Shown here piece after piece: positions 50,001 through 61,258 of a stretch of DNA of 64,000 nucleotides. The notes beneath the pieces were generated by a model. That model was given only the letters and a program-made list of their open reading frames with translations, made no database searches and was not told the DNA's origin. The position numbers and the translations under genes are program-made. The stretch spans positions 62,001 to 126,000 of the forward strand of contig VIIQ02000631.1 in the NCBI GenBank assembly GCA_007449985.2. The letters are read 5' to 3'. How positions within the stretch are numbered: position 1 is the stretch's first letter; every line of letters begins with the position of its first letter. This stretch comes from Desmodesmus armatus. Its lineage: Eukaryota > Chlorophyta > Chlorophyceae > Sphaeropleales > Scenedesmaceae.

Positions 50001-53000
50001 CACTTTGGGCTACACGTGTACCATGGTGCACTGTTGCTTGCTAACATATATTATCATTAACAACATAGGATATCAAGTTCTGTTGAGGTGCTGCCCACCT
50101 AGACCTGCCTGGGGTTCTGCTGATTTCCCAGTGTTGCCGCAACCCCCCCCCCCCTTCTTTCTTCACCCCTTTATCCCAGCTAATGTAGGAGTGCCGCTGA
50201 TCACCCTCATAGCTTTCTTCCATTCGCCTGCGTTGCAGCGCTGCTGCTCACCTGGGTCTGCCGGAGGGTCTGCTGGTAGCCCAAGGCTGGCCACACTCTC
50301 ACCCATCCGTTTACTAGCCCCATACAGCCCGCCATCCCCCGTGTCATGGCCCCTTCCCCCATCCTTGTCTGCGTTGCAGTGCTGCTGCTCACCTAGGCCT
50401 ACCCAAGGGTGCTGGTAGCCCGGGGCTTGCCGCAACACCTCCCATCCTTTGTGCACCCCGATGTCAGCCCCTGATCCCCTCACTTGTGATGCCCCCCCAT
50501 CTTTTCCGCAGTGCTGCTGCCCACCTGGGTCTGCCTGAAGGCCTGCTGGTAGCTCAGGGTGGCTCAGACGCCTTCATAGGCATGGTGGGGCTGGGGGTGG
50601 TGCGCGCAGGACAGATGGCCATGCTCACAGGTAGGCGGCAAACTTGGGAAGCAGCTGTTGTTATAATGCAAGTTGCTGTGCAAGCCAATGTTGGGGGTTT
50701 CAGGGTTGTAGATGCAGGGTTCCGCGGCTTGGTGGGGCTGGTAGTGGTGAGGCAGGACAGCTGACGATGCTCGAAAGTGGGTGTGTGAGTGAGCTAGAGT
50801 TATGGTCCAGGAAACAGGGTGTGGAGGCATTCGGATCCGTGTGCATGGTGGAGCTGGGGGTGGTGCGCACAGGACATGGGCACATGTGGAAGGGACTTGC
50901 ACGCTGCGTTGCTGCTGCCGCGGTTGTTCCGTGTGACGCACAGTTGAGTCACGACTGTCAGTATTCACACAATGCAGCTGATTCTTTCTTTGTCCGACAA
51001 TGATTGCTGTCTGTTGGCTGCTGGTTGCTGCTGTTGTGCATGCTTCAAGCAAGCAAGTTGCTCCTGCCCCCCCCCACCCCCCAACCCACCATCACCCTGC
51101 TTACACATGCCTGTTTGTCACCTAGGATTACTGCCTGCCATACCCTTACACCCTCTCCGCCCCCCCCCCCCCCCCCGCGTCCGCCTGCTGGCCCCCAGGC
51201 TCGTCGCACCTGCAGTTGGGTATGTCTGATGAACCGCTGCACGGCCAGGGCTTCTTTGGAACCTACCCAGGCAAGTACAGGAGGTGCTGAACGGGTACAT
51301 GAGCACAGCACATCATGCCACGCAACACTTGCAATGATTGGCGCATGCAACACTTGCCCGCCCTATGTGCCCAGCTTTCAAGGAAGCAAGTCCACTTGCT
51401 TCTGGACGTCTAGGCAGATCTGGTGTGTGCAATGTACACAGAGTATGTGCGGCTGCTTGCGATAGTATTACGTACCGCATGCACACGCCTACACCTTGTC
51501 CGCCCCTGTGCCCTATCAATTCCTGCGCCTGCAGATGCCGTCATTCCCGGCCTGCATGTGATAGAGGGTGGTCAGACCAGCACTGGCAGCATCGTGCGCT
51601 GGCTGAACAGCAGTCTGGTGGGTGAGCAGGGCTGGCCGGGGTATGAGGCACTCAACGCTGCTGCTGCTGAGATGCCACCAGGCTGTGAGGGCCTGCTGTG
51701 CTGCGACCACTTTCAGGTTGGTTGAGGTGTTGTGTGTGGGTGTGGGTGGGGGCGGGGTGGGGGGGGGGGGCGCTGGGTGGGGGGGGGGTAAGATTGCACC
51801 TGCAATCACTCTTTCAGTGGTTAGTGAGTGCCTGCAGACGTACGTACGTGCGTGCGTGCGTGAGTGAGTGAGTCAGGAAGTGAGTCCACGCATGCCTGCA
51901 CCTTATGTTGCTGCCATAGAATACCTAGCTGCCCCTGCAGCAACATGACACATTGAAAGCGTGCATCCACCCCCACACCCCTGACACAGCTGTTGACATA
52001 ACTGCCATTGTCACAATTCTGCAACGGTTATATGTGTGTCACCCCCTGCGTCCTGCCATGTGCAGGGCAACCGTACTCCCCACACGGATGCAGCCAGCCG
52101 GGGCGCCTTTGTGGGCCTCACATTGAAACACAAGCTGCCACACATTTTCAGGTGAGATGCGGGCCTGTCTTTTGACAGACAGGGGGGTGGGTGAATGCAA
52201 AAGACGGGGGGGGGGGGGGGGGGGGTTTGAACTTGGGGGGGGGGTGACCAGAAGCGGCAACATACTGCCTGCAGTCACTGTGGTTGTGCCTTTGCACGGC
52301 CGCACAACCTTGCAGGCCCAAGACACAGGTGGTGCGCTGAATGGCATTGGGGTACATATCCTTATCCTTGGCCTGCACTGGCTGCTTGGTGTATTGATTC
52401 AGCTGTAATGTTCTTCCATATGCTACATCGACAAGGAGCCTGCTGGGAAACGTGTAACAGTGTAATGCCGAACACATGGGTAGGCAAGTGTGCTGTTGGG
52501 TCAGACCGGCAAAGACATGCCCGTGTCTCATTTCAAAATGTAGGGTTGGTGTTTATACTACATCTTCGATATGAGATGTGAGCATGTCTTTGCCGGTCCG
52601 ACCCAGCAGCATACTTTGCCTAGCAGTGACTCAGTCGGACTTGGTCCTGCAAAGTCACTAGGCAGGCAGTACCAGTTGGTCTGCAGCAACATGCAGGCTG
52701 CAGGGCCTATTGTGGCTGGCTACTGCTGTACTGTACCTTGCCAATGGCATTGTAGGACTGTGCACGGCATATCGAAGCAGTTTGGGACATTACAGTAGTC
52801 CAGGGGCAGTACATCAGTACAATACAGCGGGAATAATTTTTCCCATGCACCAGCCCATCTGCCTATGATTCGCCTTTTGTTCAGTAGGTCTGTGCAGGTT
52901 TCTGTGTGCAGCCCTTGCTTCTGTCGTGTCGATTTCATGACAATCGTTGGGCACCCCGCTCTTGACAAACTCACTATCCTGCCCCTTGCAACACATTCGC

Positions 53001-56000
53001 CATCATGCACCCCTGCTTCTGTGTGTCCAGGTGTGTGCTTGAGGGTGTTGCGTTTGGCACTGAGGTCATTCTGGACAACATGAGGCAGCAGGGCTACCAC
53101 GTGGACACCCTCACACTGGCAGGTACTGCTCTAGCCTTCATAGCAGTACACATGTTTTTGCCAGACAGGGAGGAGGATGTATTTGTTGAACGAATGTTGT
53201 GAGTGCAGGAGCATCTTTGCAGGCCTTGGATGTCATGAGCATGCGCATATGCAATCAAAGCACAATCTGTATGAGGATGTGCCGTGGGCGCTGTGCTTTG
53301 TTGTGTTGTGCTGTGTACTGTCACAGGTGGTGCCACAAAGAGTGACTTGTGGCTGCAGATTCATGCCGATGTCTCAAACCTACCGCTCATACTCACAGAG
53401 TGAGTCTGCATGCTGAAAAGTGTGACGTGTACTCCACAGTGCAATAGCATTGCCCCATGCCCTCAGTCAAACCATCAAAGGCCTATGCAACTAGGATATG
53501 AGCCGCTGCCAGTGGCTTGCTGGTTAATGCCGAGGTTGGAATTTTGTCCCCCATACGTGTACTGGACAGTACTGTTCTGTACTGGGAATGAGTGTGTCAG
53601 TGAACAGCACAGCAACACTCAAAAGAAGATGATAAGGGCCACATATCAGCTGACGGCTGGCCCTTTTGCAAAACCCTTTGTGTGGACACGTATAACATGG
53701 TCTCTACTGGCCTCATGGATTTGACATGTGTGGCGTTGTGTAAGACGCTGACCTTGACTCTCTCCTGTGTGTGTATGTGGGTGCTTGGTGCCGCAGGGTG
53801 TCTGATGCTCCAGCGCTAGGCTGTGCCATCCTGGGCTCAGTGGCAGCAGGGCTGCACCCCAACATACAGGCAGCAGTGGAGGCCATGGTGCATGTGGCAC
53901 GCGTGGTGCAGCCCGACCCTGCAGCCCACCAACAGTACCAGCGCTACTACAGGGCATACAAGGCGCTGGTGAGGACTTGACGCTGTGTCCTTGTTTCTTC
54001 ATGTCTGTTGTTTGTTCTCGAATCTGTGCGCACTCCTGGTGGATCGCTTGCACACTTATTGACAAGCCCTTCCTGATACCTGTTGTAGGGAAGTCGCTGC
54101 ACCAGTACTCCACTGAACCCAGCACCGATTTCCAACCTTTGCGTCAACAGAAAGCAGAAGAGGCTTGACGGGACTGCCTCAACATGCAACGCCACTCAGT
54201 GACTGCCACTGTGCCTTTGTCACAGACACAGTTATAAAATATGACATGGCGCCGTGATGCTGTCCTGCAGTAACCCCCACTTGTGCAGGCTGCCTCTTGT
54301 GCATGGCTGGCATGTGCAAGCTTCCATGAATAGACTGTGTCAACCACACTCGCGTGCCTGCTGCCCGCCTGCAGTACCCGTCACTCAAGACTGTCAGGGA
54401 TGCCATAGAAAATGAGCCCAGCAGCAGCCGTCAGCAGCCCCATCAGCAGCAGCAGCAGCAACAGCAGCACAGCAGCAGCAGTCAGTTACGGGCGATCATA
54501 TCCCCCTCAATTTTGGCGGCAGACTTTGCCAACATAGCAGCAGAGCTGAGCCGGGTGGAGGCTGGGGGAGCAGACTGGGTGCATGTGGACATGTTTGACG
54601 GTGAGTGAGCACTCCCGAGCTACTAGCATGACTAGCAGTGTTGGGCACCGCCTAGAAGCAGGGGTATACGAGGTGGTTTCCTGGTGAGGTCATCTCAAGC
54701 CCCTTGCGACCTGCGCAGCACTTTTGGTCTGTACGTGTGGCCAGCCAAGAGGACAGGGCGTGCGATGAAGCTTTTGAAGCTTGACTCTGTGTGCCCCTGC
54801 TGCTTCAAGCCAGGCGTTGGCAGCCGCTAGGGGTTGCGGGTGTGCAAGTGACTCAGTTCAGGGATCTCAGACCCTGCAGTCTGTGTGCACGCTCGTATCT
54901 CATGAAAACCCGCGGGGGAGCAGCCTGTCCAGCCAGGTTCCTGCTATAGGAGAATTGTCCCTCCAATTATGGTTGGCAAGGCACACAGTTGCAGAGTGTG
55001 GAGCAATGGTTTGTGGCACTGTGTGCAGGTACCTTTGCCCCCAACTTCACAATCGGGCCTCCAGTGGTGGCAGCTATGAGGAGGCACAGCAGTATGTTCT
55101 TGGACTGCCACCTAGCTGTGTCGGTAAGCCCTATAGGGCTTCTAGCTAGATTTGCGTCGCTGGAGTGTTGCCGACAGTAGCGCAACACTTCAGTTGCTGA
55201 TTCCATTTGCAGTTTCAAAATGCCTGGACAGGATGTTGCAACATGCGTGTGTGTGACTGTGTGTTGTTCAAGCTGTCACCTCAAACACTGTTTGATAACC
55301 GCCAGCAACTTTGCCCAATCATGCAGTATGTTCTTGCAGTACGTCCCTGCAGTATCGTACCAGCTCATGGACATGATGTGTTGTCAGCGCTGTATAGCTG
55401 AGGTGAAAGAGGTGCTGCAAGCTTGCTTGCTGCTTAAGCTGTGCAGAAGTCACAGCAAAGGGAGTTGCCTTACCTTGGCAACCACTTGTGTTTTGTGGCG
55501 CTGTCGTTGCAGGATCCAGCCAAGTATGTGCCTGCATTGCAGGCAGCTGGAGCATCCAGCATCACATTTCAGGTGGGACACACACGCCTTGATCCAATCA
55601 AACATGTTAACACACGTGATGCCCCTCAATGCTGCACACAACACGCCAATGGTTGCACCAATCCCAGTCAGCCAACACCTTCTATGTGATGTGTGACCAT
55701 AGCGTGACAGGGTCCAGACAAGGCCAAGGTGATGAAGGGTAGAGTTGAGCGGCCAAGTACCGGCTGGTACACAACACAACATTGCTATCAAAAGGGCAAC
55801 GCAGTCTCACCCCACTTGCACTGCCCTCATTGCCCTTATGCACAGATAGAGCCGTACCTGGAGGCTGCCGGCAGCCCTGCAGCAGCAGCAGCAGCACCTG
55901 CAGGCGCCCTGGCGGCAGATATACGGGCACGGGGCATGAAGGCGGCTGTGGCATTGGCTGTCAGCACGGGTGTTGAGGCAGTGCTGCCCCTGCTGCAGGC

Positions 56001-57133
56001 TGGCGCTGTGGACATGGTGAGTTTTACTGCATATTTTTGGATAGCGGGGGTGAGGGAAGCTTTTGGCTGGCCACATGTACAGCTGGAAGGGGCTTTGCAA
56101 GCATTGCTATAGTGAGTGTCAGTGTGAGCGCGCCAGTGGGCTGCTGACCAGCAAGCGGGGGCAGTCAGATGTCCTGCAGTGTGCTGTCATGCTAAAGCGG
56201 CGTGCAAGTGCACAGATGTGCTGTCAGCACCTCTTGCTTTTGTTGCACAGCACGGGGGTGGACGGGGTCCTCCATTGAATGCATTCTGGTGCTGTGGATA
56301 TGGTGTGGGGCAGCACTGCAGTAACTCGCGTGGCAGCATTCAGGTGATTACGATGACAGTGCACTCCAGCACATGCTCAGCTGGTAATTGCTGCTCCCCT
56401 GGTGTTGTCTGCAGGTGCTGTGCATGACAGTTGAGTGTGGGTTTGGTGGGCAGAAGTTCCAGCAGCAGGTCTTGCACAAGGTGAGAGGTGTGGCTAGTTA
56501 CACATACATGTCCAAGGTTGGAAGGGGAGGTGGAACTGCCGCCGGCCTCATGCTGCCTCTGTGCTGTCATGTCAACTGTTCTGGGTACTTTCACCTCCTA
56601 GAGGTACTCCCCGGCCAGGTTCGACTGCCAATGCCAAAACTTAGTTGGTTAGTTACTGGAGGGTGAAGGGTGATCTGCACAAGCCCTGCAGCTTCACACG
56701 GCAAAACCGCTGGTGGCACCTGTCAGCAGTATGACAGAGCTGTGCAGGATATCATGCTGGTCGTAATTTCCCTCAAGAAAGCTGTCAGTGTCGCTTTCTG
56801 TTTGTCAGGTGGTGGTGGGCTGATTACGGGCTGGAGTGTTCATTGCACGGTCTATGCTGTCTCTGCTGTTGCTGCTGCTTGCACCAGGTCAAGGCGTTAC
56901 GTGCTGCGTTTCCCAGTCTCGACATCCAAGTAGACGGCGGGGTCAACAAGGAGACAGCCAGGCTGGCAGCGGCAGCAGGCGCGAATGTGTTGGTGGCAGG
57001 CACTGCTGTGTTTGGTGCCCCAGAGGGGCCAGCTGCTGCCATAGCAGCACTGCGGTCAGCAGTGGTGCAGGAGGGGCTGGCGGCTGCAGCCACAGCTGCT
57101 GCGACAGCAGCTAACAAGGCTGTTGCTGTGTAG
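47045..57133 (+). CDS. Bifunctional FGGY pentulose kinase - ribulose-5-phosphate 3-epimerase fusion
   Basis: Eighteen exons: 47045-47120, 47226-47426, 49014-49198, 49441-49552, 49854-49959, 50512-50630, 51199-51270, 51535-51716, 52066-52151, 53031-53122, 53327-53399, 53797-53968, 54375-54600, 55029-55123, 55513-55572, 55846-56016, 56415-56480, 56888-57133. Every junction is in phase; 779 residues. Residues 1-500: FGGY kinase with [14 protein letters not shown] (phosphate loop), [24 protein letters not shown], a DAFIGMVG catalytic Asp, [13 protein letters not shown] and [15 protein letters not shown]; closest in pattern to the D-ribulokinase branch. Then a short Q/S linker and the epimerase TIM barrel: [42 protein letters not shown] and IQVDGGVN, so the metal-binding His and Asp residues are kept. 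The kinase C-terminus, linker and epimerase start share exon 13. There is no targeting peptide, so it is presumably cytosolic. Intron 7 is GC-AG. Confidence 0.92.
48258..48860 (+). repeat. Four intronic copies of kinase exon 3 start
   Basis: Copies begin at 48267, 48386, 48511 and 48755, each preceded by a C-rich tract and CAG, upstream of the functional exon at 49014. Copies 1 and 2 carry ~37-40 bases; copies 3 and 4 carry ~100 bases, nearly identical and still open ([20 protein letters not shown]...). None contains the second half of the exon. Spacings are 119, 125, 244 and 259. Confidence 0.95.
49590..49640 (+). repeat. (GGGC)n tract just after the exon 4 donor
   Basis: A run of GGG triplets separated mostly by single C bases, starting about 40 bases after the donor at 49553, preceded by a GAGT microsatellite. 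The pattern predicts a G-quadruplex on the coding strand of DNA and in the pre-mRNA. Confidence 0.8.
50231..50890 (+). repeat. Partial copies of kinase exon 6 on both sides of it
   Basis: Upstream, TTGCAG(C/T)GCTGCTGCTCACCT occurs at about 50233 and 50373, copying the acceptor and first ~45 bases of the exon at 50512. Downstream, 50708-50770 and 50838-50885 resemble its second half (GGTGGGGCTGG..GTGGTG..CAGGACA). Confidence 0.8.
52483..52620. repeat. Long imperfect inverted repeat (hairpin) in kinase intron 9
   Basis: Arms of about 50 bases (52483-52531 and 52571-52620) pair with roughly eight differences, including a perfect run GACCGGCAAAGACATGC. The loop is 39 bases. A smaller hairpin (AGTGACT...AGTCACT) follows at 52624-52658. 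It could be a small-RNA precursor, or an old foldback or MITE insertion. No coding content. Confidence 0.85.
56246..56306 (+). repeat. Intronic copy of the end of epimerase exon 16
   Basis: CAGCACGGG(G/T)GT..., TGGTGCTGTGGATATGGTG resembles the end of the exon at 55846-56016 with its donor (GGCGCTGTGGACATG|GTG). Strongly decayed in the middle. Confidence 0.55.
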
Positions 57134-58025
57134 TGCCACTGCCGCCAGTGGATGATGGGTCTTTTGGCCAAGATGGATGAATGACAGCTTGCCATTTCAG
57201 TGGCAGTTTTGTGCTGGTGGTGGCTGCATGAGCCCTCTATCCCCACAAACGACCACAGCTTGGTCTAAGTGCATGGTATGTGAACAGAAAAATCCTGATG
57301 AACATTTCTGAACATACTGGTGTTTTCACTTGATGACTATCTGCTGTTCGAGCAGGAGTTTGTGATCATTGTTGTACATTCTGTTGCTCCGTAGTTGTGA
57401 TGGCTTCTCACATGGCTTCTGGGTGTATCTTGGGTATGTGTTCTGGGATTATCATGTTTATCGTCATGGCAGCAATTGAGTGCCGCAGTTGCTGAGCAAT
57501 ATGGCAAACCCAGAAGGGATTGCAGGGCTGGCTGAGTTCCAGGCAACCAGAAACTGCTTCAGCAGCAAGAGGCCCGCTGGTTGTCTTTGCATGCGAGCTT
57601 CAAGTTGCCCCAGGTTGACTTAGTGTCAGCTAGCGACTAGTTGCTGCAATGGCAAGCTCCAATCATGGTATGGCTGTGACTCCATGATGAGAAGTGTCTC
57701 ATTGGCTGGCCTGCAACAAATGGCAGACAAACAGCACAGATCACTCTATTTGTGAAGCTGTCAGACTATGCGCAACTGTGGAACTCGGAAGCTGAAGCAA
57801 TGCATGCTTGCAGAAGTCCCAGATGTTCAACCAAGGTTGTGCTTGCCGCACATAGACGAATGTTGACAAGTAATCCAGGCACACCCGTTCCAGAGCTGCA
57901 ACGGTCATGTCCAACGTACGACGCCATTCAAACTGATCCAAGGTTGCGTCAAGTATCCGTGCTCATCCCGTGCGCAAAACTCTTATTGGCGCACCATCGC
58001 TTGCGTTGCAGTCTCAGCCATTCAA
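57134..58025. other. Intergenic region before the BTB gene
   Basis: 3' flank of the kinase-epimerase gene and 5' flank of the BTB gene. No exon recognised. An acceptor-like GTTGCAG at 58006-58012, just before the BTB start, leaves open an upstream exon. Confidence 0.35.
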
Positions 58026-59182
58026 ATGCGCACCATCATCGACTTCAGCGACGCAGCGGCAGTGCGCGAGCTCGCCGCTGCAGGCGAGCGTTTGGTGTGC
58101 CTGCAATTCCCCGAGGGTCTTGGCTCGCTGTATTGTCACAGCTGTTTGCTGTCCATGAGCTCCCCAGTCTTGCGGAACGTTCTGGAGGACACACAGCGCG
58201 CTGATGGGGCCAAGCTGTGCACCATCCCCCTGGCTGGTGACAGCGACGTCAGCACGTGGAAGCTTGCCCTTGGCCTGATCTGCCGCCTCAAGGGTGCCAC
58301 CATCACACTGGACAATGCACAGGCGCTGTTGCTGCTAGCTCACAAGTATGACATGGACTGCATCACTGGTGGGTGCGTCTCCCTGTGTACAGACACGCAA
58401 GGTACATTCGTACCATACGACCTCCAGAAAATGCATCTGCATCTTTGTGCGCAAGGGCGAGATAGAGGCCAGACGCCACGTGCATAAGAGCGCAATGCAC
58501 TTCGTGATGTTGCCTAAATCAAGCAGGACAGTCACGTCCTTTGTGATGTATCACACGCAGCCGTCAACTGAAGTGACCTTGAGGTTGAGCTCAACAGGTG
58601 CACCACATGGCGCCTGTACTGGTTATGAGATCAGCAGCCCACACACAGGCAAGCCCAGCAGTGCATGCATCTGGACTGATGTGGTTGCACCTGCTGCAAG
58701 CAGTCTAAAGTCACAGGAATCGCTCAAGGTCAATTCCATTCCTATGTCTGCTGCTGGCTACCTGCAGCCAAGGTTGGGAAGTTCCTTCTCAGCACAGACA
58801 CAACGGCAGCTGACATCGACAGCAAGCTCAAGAGGCACCTCAGCAAGTCAACTGTCAGCAGCTGGCTGGCAACAGCCAACAAGTGTGGTCTGGAACAGCA
58901 TGTGCAGCTGTGCATTGACTACATCCTGAATGAAAGCCTGCCTGTCAACATGGAGCTGCTGGCCAGCGTGGCTCCAGCCATGCCGACCTTCTGCTGAAAG
59001 AGATGAAGCGCAAGCATCAGCACGCCAACAGCAAGGTGGCCACGGTCGTGCAGCACGCGGGGGCCAGAAAACTGACCGGTCACACCTGCTGGAGTTGCAA
59101 TCATAGGTGGATCGCCAGAGAGTCTGTGCATTGCTGCAAGTGTAAGGGCGACCGAAAGTCATATGTGGATATGTACTTGTGA
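58026..59182 (+). pseudogene. BTB/POZ-domain gene with a frameshift in the last exon
   Basis: Exon 1 58026-58368 and exon 2 from 58768, in phase (ACT G|CC). Residues 1-114 are a BTB/POZ domain (CHSCLLSMSSPVLRNVL, LDNAQALLLLAHKYDMDCI); exon 2 adds a BACK-like helical part (TVSSWLATANKCGLEQHVQLC). The frame ends at TGA 58995-58997, giving 190 residues. One base after position ~58973 appears to be missing: in the next frame the sequence continues without interruption as HADLLLKEMKRK ... GHTCWSCNHRW ... HCCKCKGDRKSYVDMYL and stops at 59180-59182, with a Cx2C-x11-Cx2C zinc-ribbon. So the intact gene probably coded for BTB plus a zinc ribbon. BTB proteins often act as cullin-3 adaptors; that role is only inferred. 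It may be a real mutation or a base error. Confidence 0.65.
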
Positions 59183-60732
59183 GTCGACACGACTCGTGTA
59201 TCGGAGGGACTGAGTGCGTGTCCTTGTGAAGGATGCTTGTATTGTGCTGGGTCTGTGTCTGTGTGTGTGCACGTGCCGCTGAGAGCCTGTCAATGCTCTT
59301 CCCGCCTTGATTTGTGGATTATGCAGGCCTGCATTGAATGGTCCTTTTGACATGGTTTTGAAGCAGCGATGCAACAGCTGAATGAGCAGGTGATGTTTTG
59401 TTGTAGTAAGATCGCAGAGGCTGAAGCTGTCGTGTCTGTCAACTGTCAGGTGATGTTTGTTTTTGTGTCAAGACACTGCAGCAAGCAGAGGGGTGGGTTG
59501 CAGCATTGACGAGGCAGTAAGCCATGATGTAAGGTTCCCAGTAACGTGCTGAACTGTTGAACTTGAGATTGAGCCAGGACGAAGATGCACTTGGTGATTG
59601 GACAAGTGTCTGATCTGGCCCGATTACGCTGATACGCAATCACTTGCACTTATCGTGCTGTGTCGGGAGGCATTGCATTTGTCAGTGGGCACTGAGAGCA
59701 CCTCGCAGCTGCACTCAGGGGCTGACCCCTGGCCCCTGCATATGGCATGTTGCCAAACAGCCCTGACAGCCGTCCACTGGGCTGTTGGCCTTTACACACT
59801 GGCAGTGGCAAAGTTATAAAACTGGTCTTTGTTTCACCATGTTTCACCCTCAAACCACACTGCAAGCCTGGGCTTCGCATCAGCAACCCTGCAACCATGG
59901 CGGTCTGGCTGGCAGGCATCGCCTGCAGCAACCTGACAAACAAGTCTGACATCTAGCTGTGCCGCGCAAAGGGGGAAACTGTGGGTTTTCAGGGTAAAGC
60001 CTGCCACCATATACCTCATGCACAGTCCAACAGCATGAAACAGCTGCTTTTCAGCAGCAACTTTTGCAAATCATCCTGAGACTCCCGGGTCATTTTGGAG
60101 AAACCACAGATGTGCCAGGGCACCTCCAGAACTTGGCACCACACAGCGGGTGCCTACGGTAGCAGAGTGAGGCAAGCCATGCATAATGGAAGTGCGCACT
60201 TGCAGCTGAGCTTTGAAAGGACGGCGCATATGTTGGCAGTCAACCCACCAACATGCCAAAGGCAGGCAGCTTGCTGCCATCGCGGACCATAATATACTGT
60301 GATCTGGTTGTGGCGGCAGCAGCACCCAACATCAACCATAACCTAAGCCACATGTGCCCACATGCCGAAGTCCATTGCAAGCACGCTTGCTGCTGCTGCC
60401 ACAGCCAACAGCATGATGGCCATGCATGCAGCTGCTGCATGCACCCCATGTGTGCAGAGCGTGTGAGGGGCACAGCATCAGCTGCATACCATCACTATGT
60501 CTCACACCACAGCACAACACTGCTGCTAACCAGTTACCACACCCCATGGTGAGGAACTGCATGGGGAGGCTGGGCAGACTGTGCTGGCAGCCCTTGAGTT
60601 GCAGCCTGCCAGCAGCTGCTGCGCCTAATGCAACAGACTCTCTTCCCTCACACATACGCACTGCCATGCAATTTGTACAGCGCATGAGCCAAGGGAGGTT
60701 GACTTGCACCACATTTGCACCATCATAAGTCA
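59183..60732. other. Intergenic region, no gene seen
   Basis: Separates the BTB gene (+) from LSm5 (-), which converge. Only short, biased open frames, no splice-consistent exon, and a CTG/CAG-rich patch near 60390-60440. Confidence 0.4.
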
Positions 60733-61258
60733 TCACTCCACATCATCTGGCTTGCCTCCTGGCACCAGCACGGCAATGTTGTTGCCGTTGAGCAGGATCT
60801 GATCCAGCTTTGTGATGCGCTTGCCCTCTGGAGTGACCTCAATCTCCTGCACGTCTTCCAGCACCATGTTGACATACACGTCAAAGCCACGCAGCGTACC
60901 TACAATCTCCTTATCACCTGCATGGCAGCGGGCACCATGTATCAGGGGCCATGGCATTAGGACAGCGGCGGTCAGGAAGACCAATAGATACGGAGGGGAG
61001 GGGCTGCAAGCAGTTGGTTCTTATCTAGGCATGATGAGTGACACCATACTACACAGATCGCGGGTGCAGCTGACCCACACGCGGATGCACAGCAGTTCGG
61101 ATCAGCGCGGCAGGCGCAACGGCAGCCACTGCTCGCTTCAGCTCACCTTTGAGGATGACCCATATCTGGGAGCCTATGCACCTGTCTATCAACTCTGAGG
61201 GCAGCAGCTGGCTGGGGTTGTTCGCTTGAGGGCCACCCTTGCCCTTTGCTTGGATCAT
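60733..61258 (-). CDS. LSM5: U6 snRNA-associated Sm-like protein LSm5
   Basis: Two exons on the minus strand, 61258-61147 and 60917-60733, in phase (AAA G|GT GAT), 98 residues, close to the usual ~91. The short N-terminal extension [12 protein letters not shown] is followed by a nearly canonical LSm5: [37 protein letters not shown] (Sm1 motif), [20 protein letters not shown], and [19 protein letters not shown] (Sm2 motif). LSm5 is a subunit of the LSm2-8 ring that binds the U6 3' end in the nucleus and of the LSm1-7 ring in cytoplasmic mRNA decay. Translation of unspliced exon 1 diverges after ILKG, confirming the intron position. Confidence 0.97.

Noticed and set aside
53969..53980. Kinase ending separately at the TGA shortly after exon 12 (ALVRT-stop)
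   Set aside because: This reads into a GTGAGG donor; splicing to 54375 restores the family's expected C-terminal YP(S/A)LK and continues in frame into the epimerase.
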